From positions 14,093,731 to 14,157,730 of the forward strand of contig NC_041008.1 in the NCBI RefSeq assembly GCF_004193775.1: a DNA stretch of 64,000 nt, read 5' to 3'. Shown one piece after another: positions 50,601 to 62,014 of this stretch. The number at the start of each line of letters is the position of its first letter. Within the stretch, counting starts at the first letter, position 1. The position numbers and the translations under genes are program-made. Source of the DNA: Glycine soja (Eukaryota > Streptophyta > Magnoliopsida > Fabales > Fabaceae). A model generated the notes under the pieces. That model saw only the letters and a list, made by a program, of their open reading frames with translations. It was not told the origin of the DNA and ran no database searches.

Positions 50601-53600
50601 TAATAATACTCCCCCTCTATACAATATGATAGCTGCAAACAAAGTTCCATTGGGGGTCCTACTGATTGAAGCATGATGATCAAGTCAACCCTACCACAGC
50701 AGCCCTTAAATAGCCTCAAAATGCTGCACCAGGCTGATCAGCCACCAATATGCTTCTCCTTCAAATTGTTGGTATCTCCGTGCATTCATTCTTGAATTCT
50801 TCAAGAACTTGCTTCTTCACCATTTGGATTAGTCACCTACTTCTATGGTGGAATATAAGTCGAAGGGCTAAGAAGGAGCTGTAAATGGGTTATCTAACAG
50901 AACTCAACTAACTAATGACTTATCTACATAATATCATGTAAAATAATGGTATTCGCTCTCATTGCAAAAATAAGATGAATTTCACTCTTATTTAAACTGA
51001 ATATAGATGGATTTCCAGCCATGATCCTTGGAAGAAATCCCATAAAATTAGGGATTTGTGCTTCTTATAAATCAGGGAATTAAACTAAATATAGCTGGAT
51101 TTCCAGCCATGATCATAGGCAGATATCCCATAAAATCAGGGATGTCTGCTTCTAGTAAATAAGGAAAATCTGTTACTGTTTATTAGGAAATAGACTAAAA
51201 ACAGAATTATCCTAAAATAACAACTATTCCTAAGTAATTGCAATAGTATCGTCTCCTTTTATACATACCATATAAATAAGATTCAAGATTCAGAATATCA
51301 TGACATACATCATATGCAGCACAACAAAATGAAAAACTTGGTGGAAATGAAATTGTTACATGACAAAAGCACCCCTACCTTATTTTATTTTATCATCATT
51401 AAGAACTGCCTGCACCAATGGAGGAAAAGATGATAGAAAATCAGTTGAAGTGGTTTGGATATGTGCAAAGAGCATTGGAGGTACTTCTGGTGAGGAGAGT
51501 AGATTGCATGTTTTTAGCCCAGTGAAAAGAAGTAGAGGGAAACCGAGAAGGACATTGGAGGAAATTGTGAAGAGGAATCTTGTGGTAAATAATATTCCTG
51601 AGAATTTGGTCTCTAACTGAGCCCAATGGAATCGTGGAATTCATGTTGCTGACCTCACTTGTTAAGTTTATGGCTTTTATTGTTGTTGTATCATTAAAAG
51701 CTGCTTAAAGTTTGAACAGACCCAACCTGTGATTTTTTTTTTATTTGGAAATTTTAAATGATTGTGTCCTCTCCATATCTGCTCCATATCTTACCACCGT
51801 TGAAAAATTAATTTTTATAGGAGATGTCATGTTAGACAAGTGGCCTCAGATATCTTAAGAAGGGGGGGGGGTTGAATTAAGATATTCCAAACTACTTCCC
51901 TAATTAAAAATCTATTTCACTTTCTATTCAAGTTATAAATTCCCTTAACAATGAACTTCTTAAATATTGATTCAAATAAAACAATTTGAATATGAATATA
52001 AAGCAATAATAAACAAAGGAGTTTAAGGGAAAAGAAAGTGCAAACTCAGATTTATACTGGTTCGGCCACACTCTTGTGCCTACGTCCAGTCCCCAAGCAA
52101 CCCGCTTGAGAGTTCCACTATCTTGTAAATTCCTTTTACAAGTTCTAAACACACAAGGACAATCCTTCCTTTGTGTTTAGAATTCTTTTACAACAAGAGA
52201 CCCTCGGTCTCTTAATCCCTTAGAGATTTAGAAGAAGAAGAAGAATGAATCTCTCTAGAAAGAGATAGATTTTACAGATTGAGCACTCAAATAATTCCTT
52301 AATGAATTGCAATTGAATTGGCCAAGGAATTCTTAAGAGGATAAAATGATTTTGCTCTTTGAGAGGATAAACACTTGTTGTTCTGAAAAATTCTGAGCAA
52401 ATTCGTGTTATAAGTCACATATATATAGACCATTGGTGGTCATGAAAAAAACCTTTGAGAAGTTGTGACTCTTAGAAAGATTTTTTCTGAAAATCTTGTC
52501 TGGTAATCGATTACAGGATTTGTGTAATCGATTACAGCTTTTAAAATTTGAATTCAAACGTTTATTAACTGTTGGTAATCGATTACCAAAATTGTGTAAT
52601 CGATTACACAGTCTAAAATTTGAATTCAAATTTTTAGTAGCTATTATAAAGCATATTTGGCCATTGGTAATCGATTACATCCTCTGGTAATCGATTACCA
52701 GAGAGTAAATCCTTTGAAAAACACTTTTTAATTTAAATTACTTGGCCAAACCTTTTGCTAATTCAATTAGGAATTCCCTTCCTAATATACTAGTGATCTT
52801 CTTGATGTTGTGACTTGTATTCTTGAAGTATTGTCTTGAATTTAAACTTGAAAAACCCATTTGCATTAATTGCATCATATCATCATGATCATCATCAAAA
52901 CACCAAAGGCATTTGCATCTACATGTCAGACATGTTTGGATCTGTGTTGGACACTTTTGTGGTGGACATGCCTCTGATACACAGACATAGCACCAAAATG
53001 ATGTGACCTGGCTTCACAAGGGGCTAATTAGAAGCTAACTTACTGAGTAATGATGAATAGCTAACTTGTAGCCTTATCACCAGATAATCAACATAGTTAC
53101 ATAATTACAATTGACCAAGTGCAAAGTATAAAATACGGATAGAAACCTGAGATATTTTTAAACCCTATACAAATATAATAACCTGCCACATAACTTCTAA
53201 GGGCTTGCCGGCTTGGGGGCATTGTTATTTCCATTTGTACATGTTAAAGACACTTTTAATGTGAGGAGAGTTTAAAGTGAGGTGTGCCTTTCCTTGAAAC
53301 TCCTAACCTTGTTCAAGGTCTTTAATTAGCTTGGTTCTGATATTCAGTTAACCTGTTGATTTCATAAAGATATTGATCCATTTAAGAAAAATTTGGTTTT
53401 AGAAGATTTTGGTGATGCAGAACTTCCTGGTTAGTTTTGATCTTAAGAACACTTGCTGTAGGTGTTTTTATTTATCTTGAAATTGTATTTTTGTATTTTA
53501 TGTGTTTAAGGGCTAATGTTATTTTATTCTTTCATTTTGCTGCTTTGCATTTGGAATGTGGTTTGTTTGCATTTTTGTGTAAGAGTAGGCAGTAGGCATG

Positions 53601-56319
53601 TTCATAACACTTGGAGAAGCTGTTGACTACTTTAATAGTTTTCGGAAGGAAAATTGTTTGTAGGGGCAGGGTGTCTTTACCCGCTTTTGTTTTGGTATTC
53701 TTCTTTTCCCTGTTGTATTTGATTTGATATCATCCTTAGTTATACTCTATTCAACCCCCCTCTTGGGAATCTAAATCTATTTCTTATTCTCCCCATTCCA
53801 TTGTCCAATGAATTCAATGCTGGTTAAACAGTACAAAGATTTTGGCATTTCACTTATTCCATGCTGTTCTTTTTCTTGTATTCTAGATATAAAATGAAAT
53901 CAATTTTTTACAGATTAGAGCAAATGATATGTATGATGGAGTTGAGGATGGCTATGACAGCTCAAGAGATGACATCTCATCAGTTTCTTCTTATAACCCC
54001 ATGAGAGAGAGTCTACACAGAGGCTTTGGAAGTTCACTGTCATTGCGATCTTCTTCTGCAAGATCATTGTCCAGGGATGCTTCTACTTTAGAAGGTTTCC
54101 GAACAAGTTTATCTTCAAATATGGCACTTCCTAGGCTGTCTGTTGCTGAAGTGTTGTCTGATTCTGGTGCTGGTGGGCATATTAAACTATACCTTGTTGT
54201 CAGTTTATGTGTGAAACTGCTCATTTTTTCTTGTAGAAATATATTTCTGAAACAGTATCTAGTTGTGTTGGTTTATTAGTGTCTGATTGATAGGAGTCAT
54301 CTTTTACTTTTTGCTTTGAAATCAAGTATTTGCTATGCTAATTCATTTAGAAAACAGATGTCTTGTCAACCCAGAAGTCATTTGCGATTGTCTCCCCAAA
54401 TGAGCAACAGAAGCTGCGAAAGACATTTTCTGCAGAAGATGATGTGGGAGTATCCTCTTCACCTGAAGCTGGGGCTGTAGAATCTTTATCATGTAAATTG
54501 ATGCATTTTCTTCTCTTCTAAAATGATTTTATGTGCTTCAGACGCATTGGATATTGTACTCCAAAATTTCAAAAAAAGTTTACATTCCATGTAAGCTAAT
54601 TTTATGCAGACATTTTCTGCAGCAGAAGGCTTTATTAGAGGAAGGTCTTATAATATCCGACTTGATGATCAAGTTTTGCTTAAATTTTCCCCTAGAAATT
54701 CCGACTCAACTTATTACTTCAGTGATATGGTAAGGATAATCAAGAAGAGTTTGATACATGGTGTACATTAGAGGTCTATTCACCAGCAATTTTCTTGTTA
54801 CAGATAGGTGGCACTCTCACTTTCTTTCATGAAGGAGCTAGGAGATGCCTTGAGGTGATTGCCCTTGTCATCTGTTGAGAGTTAAACTAATAGTTAACAA
54901 ATCATTTATTGCGGTTGATACTCTGGAAGTGAATTTATTATGGTAGTTATTATAATTTTTCAGATCTCAATAACATTGGAAACTTCGGAAACTATAAATC
55001 GGCGATTTGTCCACCCTTCTAGAAGGAATTCACCTACAATCACAAAGGTATTTTCTATTGCTTTTAGCTCTCGCTACTCCTTTTAAACTGTTACTGATTG
55101 GTTGAATAAAAAACCTAGCACCCATTAAATCCATTTAGTTTAAGGCCTTTTTTATTGGTTCTCCTAAAGTTTGCTTTGGTCTTAATATACCTCTTTTCAT
55201 CAGACTATCTTTGATTTTATTCACTTCTCACTAGAGCCTCCATTGGTCTAAACCTTTCCTGACCACCTTGGTGATTTTGTATCATCTTCTCTTTGATAGA
55301 TGCTGTTCCGACTTTCTCCTAAGTACATTTGTTCCTACTGATATCGTTCTTGTATGTCTATTGATCTACCTCAACATTCTTATCTGCTACTCTTATTTGT
55401 TTTTGTTCCTTTTGGCGCTTTACTTCCCAGCCTTTGCTACCATAGAGCATTGCTAGTCTTGTGGCTGTTGATACTTGATAGAGTTTTGCTTCAAGTTTTA
55501 TAGGTACTGTGGCCACAAATTACACTTGAAGCATTTCCCTGTTTCATCCTATACTTGGTTTGTATATCTAGTGCAGTGTTTCAATATAGCCACACTAAGC
55601 TATGCAGCAATTGATATATAGCCTTAAAAACCCCTTGTCACAAATATCTATAATGTTATTTAGAATTAATGATGTAGATTTGGTTTACTGGTGAGTGGTG
55701 CCTTTTGATTAACCAAATGCATGATTATTCAAGGGCCAATCTCTGATTTACCTTTTTAAAGAATTGCTTTTAAAGTGTCTGTCTGCAATACTCTAGAGAG
55801 AAAAAGAAATGGGATCATTATCTAACTAGAGAAAATTGATGAGCATATATGTATTTCAATATATTATATTGAATTCTGATTCTGACAATTGTGGTCTCAA
55901 CTGTGCTTTTAGGTTCAGAGTGATCATCATGAGGTTGTTGCAGATTTGGTGCAGACAAGCTTTCTTTTTTCTATCCCCATGGATGGTCCAATGTCCTTCT
56001 CAACTCAACATGTATCTGTGCAGTGGGTTCTCCGCTTTGAATTTTTCACAACTCCAAAGCATGTAGATTGGAAAAAGTATGAGTTCCACCCTTGACCACC
56101 TCTTCTACCCTTATTCAGCTCCGCCTGCTTTTTGGTTGATCTTACATGAGAGCAACTCATTCTACACTCCACACATGCCATCTTTGGCTGCACCCTACCC
56201 ATTTTCTAATTGATAACCCAACGATTGTTTACTTTTTAAGTTTTTTTTTTCAATTTTTTATTCTTAGACTTTATCCATGACATACATGCACCTTCTTTTG
56301 CTGGGACCAACCCCCCCCT

Positions 56320-56356
<37 letters not shown>

Positions 56357-56765
56357 CTATTGAAGGCATGGCCAAAGATCAGCCTTTAGTTTTCATTGAC
56401 ATTTATCCTACACAACACACCCTAATTCTTGTGATATTATATTGAATAATATCTTTGAATTTGGTTTTTAACCAAGTCCAATGATGTCATGTGATCCATG
56501 TAGTGGACCTTGCCTAGTGGCACAAGCTATTGTTGTACTACAAATGAAGAAAATAGGTTTCATGGAATCCTTAAGTGGCATTGGTCATTTAAATTTGTAC
56601 GATTTTTTGAACCACAGGTATGAGCATCCTCTTCTAATTGAGGGAAGGGAAAAAACGGAATGGGTTCTTCCAATTACTGTACATGCTCCACCACCAAGAG
56701 CTCCTGCTTCTGGCACAAGAAGTGAGAAACTTTTCTCTTTGGATCCTATGTGGGTACACAATTGA
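43364..56765 (+). CDS. Rgp1-family protein (RAB6A-GEF complex partner 2-like), 12 coding exons
   Basis: Coding exons: 43364-43676, 44401-44478, 45715-45872, 47984-48047, 50027-50094, 53914-54172, 54358-54492, 54623-54729, 54804-54854, 54964-55047, 55913-56076, 56618-56765. All introns are GT-AG, phases agree, and the sum is 1629 bases (542 residues plus TGA). The N-terminal part is an arrestin-like beta-sandwich (TLKLETDRQVYRPGDPVIVT, SYKGSSIRYLYYIKSALTGEW). A Ser-rich low-complexity linker (SSLSLRSSSARSLSRDAS) lies in exon 6. The C-terminal half (RSYNIRLDDQVLLKFSPRNS, GGTLTFFHEG, VQWVLRFEFFTTPKHVDWKK) matches the Rgp1 family. Known role of the family: with Ric1 it activates Ypt6/Rab6 for traffic to the Golgi. 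The plant role is inferred. Exon 6 has two possible in-phase donors (54166 or 54172). Residue limits were set by hand. Confidence 0.87.
43803..44090. repeat. three tandem copies of a 95-bp unit in intron 1
   Basis: Units start near 43803, 43899 and 43993 with GACCTTTGAAGTAGTTATTG. They continue 'taaaagtcgataaatttatcat' and 'tttatgattggatg-cagtgtggaaacctt'. Copies 1 and 2 are closest. Confidence 0.85.
44120..44353. mobile_element. MITE with inverted repeats of about 55 bp, intron 1
   Basis: The left end GGTAAAATACATTTTTGG with 'tttctcaaaatatcttaaaatttagttttagt' pairs with the reverse complement of the right end (GCATAAAATATGTCTTTGG, then 'tcacccaaaatatcttgaaattcggttttact'). No coding capacity. 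The target duplication is not clear. Confidence 0.75.
46046..46226. mobile_element. PIF/Harbinger-type MITE (181 bp), intron 3
   Basis: Ends GGCCCATTTGTTTGAA and, inverted, GGACCTTTTGTTAAGAA lie between TAA duplications (46043-46045 and 46227-46229). TAA/TTA target sites and GGCC-TTTGTT ends fit Tourist-like MITEs. Confidence 0.7.
47606..47636. repeat. (CA)n microsatellite, intron 3
   Basis: About 14 CA units. Confidence 0.9.
48301..49601. mobile_element. PIF/Harbinger-like element with GGTGGC-rich core, intron 4
   Basis: The left end GGTCCTGTTCGGAATGG and the inverted right end AGCCCCGTTTGGGGTGG match at most positions, and TTA flanks both sides (48298-48300, 49602-49604). Subterminal zones on both sides share 'ttttagttttgaaatttt'-type phrases. 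The middle (48480-48580 and 48935-49410) is a degenerate GGTGGTGGCGG run. It is interrupted by a C/G-richer segment (48590-48930, 'gattcggtcggttagaccattcgacc') that may be another insertion. There is no transposase. Confidence 0.7.
48936..49410. repeat. degenerate GGTGGC/GGAATGGTGG simple-sequence tract
   Basis: On the + strand the tract is almost pure G/T/A with very few C outside GCG triplets. Phrases such as 'gtggaatggtggtggtggc' recur with irregular spacing. Long open frames here (Pro/His-rich on minus, Gly/Val/Trp-rich on plus) are composition artefacts. Confidence 0.85.
50486..50574 (+). mobile_element. tRNA-derived SINE, intron 5
   Basis: A box A-like TAGCTCTGTTGATTGAGC and a box B-like CTTCGATTCTC are placed about 45 bases apart, and a short A tail follows. 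It is flanked by 11-bp direct repeats aatattcaact (50475-50485) and aatactcaact (50575-50585) with one mismatch, as expected of LINE-driven insertion. Confidence 0.65.
51001..51175. repeat. 88-bp tandem duplication, intron 5
   Basis: ATATAG(A/C)TGGATTTCCAGCC begins at 51001 and 51089. Both copies continue 'atgatc-t-gg-aga-atcccataaaat-agggat'. Confidence 0.8.
51395..51715 (+). pseudogene. LINE (non-LTR retrotransposon) 3' end, intron 5
   Basis: Two frames on the + strand together give the C-terminal tail of plant RTE-like reverse transcriptases. They read MEEKMIENQLKWFGYVQRA and VRRVD, a frameshift, RSRGKPRRTLEEIVKRNL, VNNIPENLV, a stop, then AQWNRGIHVADLT. The tail 'tttattgttgttgta' follows, as in many plant RTE elements. 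This is a 5'-truncated dead copy. Confidence 0.75.
51830..52923 (-). mobile_element. SIRE-type copia solo LTR, intron 5
   Basis: On the minus strand it begins TGTAGATGCAAATGCC, then GTTTTGATGATGATC, and ends CTTGTCTAACA. Perfect 5-bp duplications TGTCA flank it (51825-51829 and 52924-52928). It carries six AATCGATT motifs (52500-52700), the 'atttactctctggtaatcg' phrase also seen at 3029-3055, and a poly-C end 'ttaattcaacccccccccc'. It is an LTR-LTR recombination product inside an expressed-type gene, inserted antisense to it. Confidence 0.88.
52498..52704. repeat. AATCGATT palindrome cluster in the solo LTR
   Basis: Six copies of (G)GTAATCGATTAC(C), near 52502, 52525, 52575, 52597, 52666 and 52686. 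Several are arranged in pairs about 22 bases apart. Confidence 0.85.
56323..56352. repeat. (AC)n microsatellite, intron 11
   Basis: About 14 AC units. Confidence 0.9.
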
Positions 56766-57790
56766 AGGTATTATGAATCTTTGATTTACATATTGAATTA
56801 GCTCCACTAACTGTACATGTTAATTAGTGTTGAATATATGAAAACATCATATCGATACTTAGTGTATCTTAGATTATCCTTTGGTTTCACTATTTTCCAT
56901 TATCTCTCAGGATTGGTTACTATTTTTTCTAATCTCCTGATTAGTTTCCTTAATTAAATAGGATCATGATTAGTATAAATGAAGGTTAATATTCCATCTT
57001 ATACACATAAGTACTTTTTAAAACATTACATAGAATTAAGTCAACATAAATCTCTTAATATTTAGTCTCTGTTCTTTTCTTTTCCACCCACTTCCTAAAA
57101 CCCTACAGTTCCAATAATTAGCACCGTTATTATGTCAATTGTTGATCAATTCTTGAGTTCCAATTCCCCAATCCATTAAACATCATCCTATATACTTTCT
57201 TTTGTTTTTTATTTGGTTATCACTTGATTGCCATTGTGATTGATATTTAATCCGAACTGGTTTTGATTTTGATTTGTTTTCTGCAGTTAAATTAAACTGA
57301 AGCTGAAATGTATGGAACCGACCATTGTAGCCTTTTGAAAACCCGAAGCTTCAGTTCCTTAATGTACAAAATATTCACAAAATAGCAGCCATTGAAATGT
57401 CAGAATGATCATTTGTGGCGTATCAGAATTCGGTCAATTTGTCGTAATCGGTTAACTGAAATTTGGCAGAGGTCTTTTGAGTACACAGTATTTCTTCTCA
57501 TTTCATGTTTTCTTGGTGCCGGGTGATTTATGATTCATAGTTCATCCAGTTAATTGATTTTGTTTTATTTTTTATTACTCAAAAAGGGTTTTTAGTAGAT
57601 TGTATGAATCTGTTCTGTTTTGGCTACTAAATCATTAATTAGAGAGAGTTGTATAAGTTGGTATCTTAGATTTGATGATTTCAGTCTCTTGGACGTCTTG
57701 GATCAACTATGTTAACTTTGTACACTTATTAATTTCTTTTACATTTTTTTGCATTCTTTTGTGATGTTAATGTAATCAATACTACTCAAT
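56766..57790 (+). other. 3' UTR of the Rgp1 gene, with a probable intron
   Basis: Two bases after the stop is AG|GTATTATG (donor at 56768). A pyrimidine-rich acceptor TTGTTTTCTGCAG ends at 57286 and is followed by 'ttaaattaaactgaagctg'. The transcript probably ends somewhere before 57800. The splice is inferred from site quality only. Confidence 0.45.
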
Positions 57791-58694
57791 AATCCTCCTC
57801 TAGAAACCGTCAATACTACTCGAGTAGATTATGTTTAGAGGGTTATAGCCTATACCGGATAAAAAGGGATTCAAATTTTTCATAATGAGATGCACTTTAC
57901 ATACTAAAATATAGAATTTAAACTGCTGATGAAAATAAATGATATTATTGAATTAGAATCGCCTATAAAATACAAGCACTTGTATAATAAACAAATAATA
58001 ATATATAGGGATTCGCTCCCTTGATTTTTGTCTTAATATTTTCCTTTAGGAAACTTGGAAAAGTATGACTAGATGACCAGATGAAATTAAAAAAAATGAC
58101 AAATCACTTAATGTGATCTTGGGAATTATGAAAGACCAGGTAAAAAAAATGTTTTGGGAATAATGATTGAAAATCATTAAGTAGGACCAAAATGAGTTTT
58201 TGTTGTTGTGAAGTTTAAGTGATTGGAATGAATAGTTTTTGTGAAGAAATTGCAGATAATTCATCTTCAAATTCAGATGTTTTCTATTTACACCGTTCAA
58301 ATCTCATATGTACCATTCAATTTTTTATTTATTCCAACATTGTCGTTTTTTTTTTACTTCTTCTTGTCTTCTGTTTTCATTTTCTTCTTACACCAGTTAA
58401 TTTCTTCTTCTTACTTCGTTGAGCTCCTCCTTCCCTTGACTTGTGGTAGTTTGTTACATACATTATCGTAGTGGTTTGTTACATGCATTGCCTTTGTCAT
58501 GGTGTTGCGGTGGCAATGACGGTCCAAAGGTAAGTTTTTTTTTGTGAAATACCAATCCGTATAACTTATACGGATTGTCAATCTGTATAGCTCACACGGA
58601 TTTTCAATTCGTATAACCTATATGTATCTAATTTCATTAGTTTTTCTTAGTTTGCCATTAATTTTTTTTCTTTTTAATGTTTTATTAAAATAGA
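57791..58694. other. intergenic to MULE 5' region
   Basis: No gene. Near 58545-58620 the phrase 'ccgtataacttatacggatt' and two variants form short imperfect palindromes ahead of the MULE coding region. The CT-rich segment at 58340-58440 may be its leader. Confidence 0.4.
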
Positions 58695-60007
58695 CGAAGA
58701 TGAGTGGATATATAAGAGCATTATGTCTGAAGAAGTTAATATGAATGAAGACACGAGAGAGGAACTTGCTGTGGTTGAAAATATTGATTGTTCTAATGTC
58801 TTCAATACTTCTCAGGTATTGATATGATTCTCTATTTGGTTAAAGTAAGTAAATGAATGTCCTAACAAGACTAAACACATATTGTCTTTTTTTGTAGGTG
58901 TTTCCTACCCGTGAGGATGTCTTGCAATGGGTTCGTACTGTTGCGTATGATATTGGTTTTGTGACTGTGATAATGAGGTTTGACATATCAACCGGAAAGA
59001 GAGAAAGAACCTCGTTTGTTTTAATTGGTTGTGAGAGGAGTGAAAAGTATAGGGTATACAAGAAAAATTTAGTACCGACGGTGACTAGCACTAAAAAACG
59101 TGGTTGTCCTTTTAAGCTGCGAGCGAAATCAATCCCAGGAGGTGAAGAGTGGATGGTCAACTTAATATGTGAGACTCATAATCATGCATTGGCTAAGTTA
59201 TTGAGTGGACATCCATATGTTAGTCCACCAACTGAGGATGAGAAGATTATTTTTGGTGATATGACAAAGCCAATGGTAAAATCAAAAAATATTTTTCTCA
59301 CTTTGAAGGAGTACAATGCCAACAATTGTGCAACAATAAAGCAAGTCTACAATGCAGGATATGCATATCGTTCTTCTATAAAATGCAATAATACTGAAAT
59401 GCAACAATTAATGAAGCTACTTGAACGCGACATGTATATTAATTGACATAGACTGAATGATGAAGATGTTGTACGTGATATATTTTGGACACATCCGGAT
59501 GCAGTAAAATTAAGCAATGCATGCCATTTGGTATTCCTCATAGATAGTACTTACAAAATAAACAGATACAGACTGCCTTTACTTGACATTGCTGGTGTGA
59601 TACCTACTGAGATGACATTTTCAGTTGCATTTGCCTATTTGGAGGGCAAACATATAAATAAAATGTTGTTTGAGCTCTTGAACGATTTAGAGGTATTTTT
59701 ATGAGAAGTGATGTAACCCCTTAAGTAATTGTTACTGACAGAGATTCAACATTGATGAATACAGTGAAAACTATGTTTGCTGAGTAAACTAACTTGTTGT
59801 GTCTGTTTCACATTGATAAGAATGTTAAGACAAAATGTAAAATGTAAGTGGGTAAAAAAAATGCATGAGACTATGTGATGGAAGTATGAAAGAGTCTTGT
59901 GGATTGTCCTACTAAGATAGAGTATGATGACTACCTTATGAAATTTGAAATTGCTTGCTCACCATGACCAATGTTTGTTGACTATGTGAATGACACATGG
60001 TTGATTC

Positions 60008-60904
60008 TGATGGAAGCTTGCTTATGGAGCTTCTATGGAGGCTGGATCTTTGAGCTTCAATGAGGTCCTTCAATGGTGATTTTCCACCATGGAGATGCAG
60101 CGGAAGACAAAGGAGAAGAGGTGAGAGGAGGCGCCATCCACTAGGGAATAAGCCATGGAAGAAGGAGCTTCACCACCAAGATGAGCCTTGGATAAGAAGC
60201 TTGGAGAGGATGCTTCAATGGAGGAAAAGAAAGAGGGAGAGAAAGAGAGAGGGGGGAGCACGAAATTGAAGGAAGAAAAAGGGAGAGAAGTTGAACTTTG
60301 AGTTGTGTCTCACAAGACTCTCATTCATCAAATTTACAACAAGTGTTACACATGTTTCTATTTATAGACTAGGTAGCTTCCTTGAGAAGCTTTCTTGAGA
60401 AAACTTCCTTGAGAAGCTTCTTTGAGAAAACTTCCTTGAGAAGTTAGAGCTTAGCTACACACACCCTTCTAATAACTAAGCTCACCTCCTTGAGAAGCTT
60501 CCTTGAAAAGATTCCTAAAGAAGCTAGAGCTTAGCTACACACACCTCTCTAATAGCTGAGCTCACCTCCTTGAGATGAGAAGCTAGAACTTAGCTACACA
60601 CCCCCTATAATAGCTAAGCTCACCCCCATGACAAAATACATGAAAATACAAAAAAACTTCCTACTACAAAGACTACTCAAAATACAAGGCTAAAACCCTA
60701 TACTACTAGAATGGCCAAAATACAAGGCCTAAACGAAGGAAAAAACCTATTCTAATATTTACAAAGATAAGCGGGCTCATACTTAGTCCATGGGCTCAAA
60801 ATCTACCCTAAGACTCTTGAGAACCCTAAGGCCTTCCCTTGGATCTCTGGCCCAATCTACTTGGAGTCTTCTATCCAATGCCCTTGCGGGGTAGGATTGC
60901 ATCA
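60008..60904 (-). mobile_element. solo LTR of the 21-33 kb gypsy family, inside the MULE
   Basis: 897 bp, TGATGGAAGC...GATTGCATCA on the + strand, flanked by exact GATTC duplications (60003-60007, 60905-60909). Removing it and one GATTC rejoins the MULE frame (...DTWLI then PHRQRF). It carries the same internal 'gagaagcttccttgag' repeats as the LTRs at 21142, 28213 and 29092. Confidence 0.93.
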
Positions 60905-61925
60905 GATTCCCCATAGACAAAGATTTGTAAAAGCATGGACAAATAAGGTGATGAATGTAGGAAACACAATAACTAACAGGTATGAAAATTGCTAATCTAT
61001 ATTGGTTTTTATAAGAACACATTAATGGATGAAAATAATTCTTTTCCTTTTTAAATGCAAGGTTAAGTCTACACATTAGACCTTAAAGAGACTATTCTAG
61101 AATAGCCTTGGAGACCTATGTAGTGTTTGAGATGCCATGAACAACATGATCGCTTTGCAACATAGTGAAATAAATGCATCTTTTTAGAGAAGCACACATG
61201 TGGTTGGACATGTTTTTAAAGTTACCTTATACAAGCTGACATGGTATTAAGATATGTGTTTAACCAGATTGCTGCTGAGTTAAAGCAAGTGAATTATGCT
61301 AGCATTGACAGTTCTCATCGTGGATGCATTATGAGAATTACTCATGGTTGTCCCATGTGCATGTGAGCTAGCTAGATATGTTGTTGGTAGCATACCACTT
61401 GACACAGTCCATATGTTTTGGTGGAGGTTAAGTTTTTCAGACCAAAGTTTATCTGCGCTCAAAGTTCGCATAACCCAAGAGATGAAAGCCATATTCAAAC
61501 GGTTTGAAGATCTCGATATATGTGGCAAAGTGACTCTAAGGAGTAAACTTCGAGAACTTGAATACCCTGATCTAACTTCGATGTGTGCTCCTCTTGAAAA
61601 GGTGAAAACAAAAGGTGGTCAAAAGAAACGGATGACCAAACAACAAAGATCAATGAAGCCTAATCCATCTTACTTTGAGTTTGTGGATGCATTACATTCG
61701 GTGCAAGATAACTCCTCCACACTAAAACGGTCTGGATCATCATATGAACAAACAAAACTGAAGAGGAACATGTCAATGTTGGATCAATTTCATCCATGCA
61801 TTCAAGATTTCATTGAAGACATTGTTGATGTCAAGGCTGATGGTAATTGTCGATATCGTGTAATTACTGTCATATTAGGTTTGGATGAAGATTCATGGTC
61901 TTTGGTTCGTAATCATTTGCTCAAA

Positions 61926-62014
61926 GAACTTGTAATAAGAGAACTTAAGCAAAAGCAGACAAAAGTCCCCTGTCTTGTGTCAAATGAACATGTAATAAGA
62001 GAACTTAAGCTTGT
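61926..62014 (+). repeat. short direct repeat at the end of the MULE-OTU reading frame
   Basis: TGTAATAAGAGAACTTAAGC occurs twice, 60 bases apart, giving a repeated VIRELK in the truncated OTU tail. The second copy marks where the OTU domain stops matching its family. Confidence 0.7.

Noticed and set aside
53755..53790. Short 'attcaacccccctctt' segment in intron 5 like the end of a SIRE LTR
   Set aside because: Only about 20 bases of resemblance and no boundaries.
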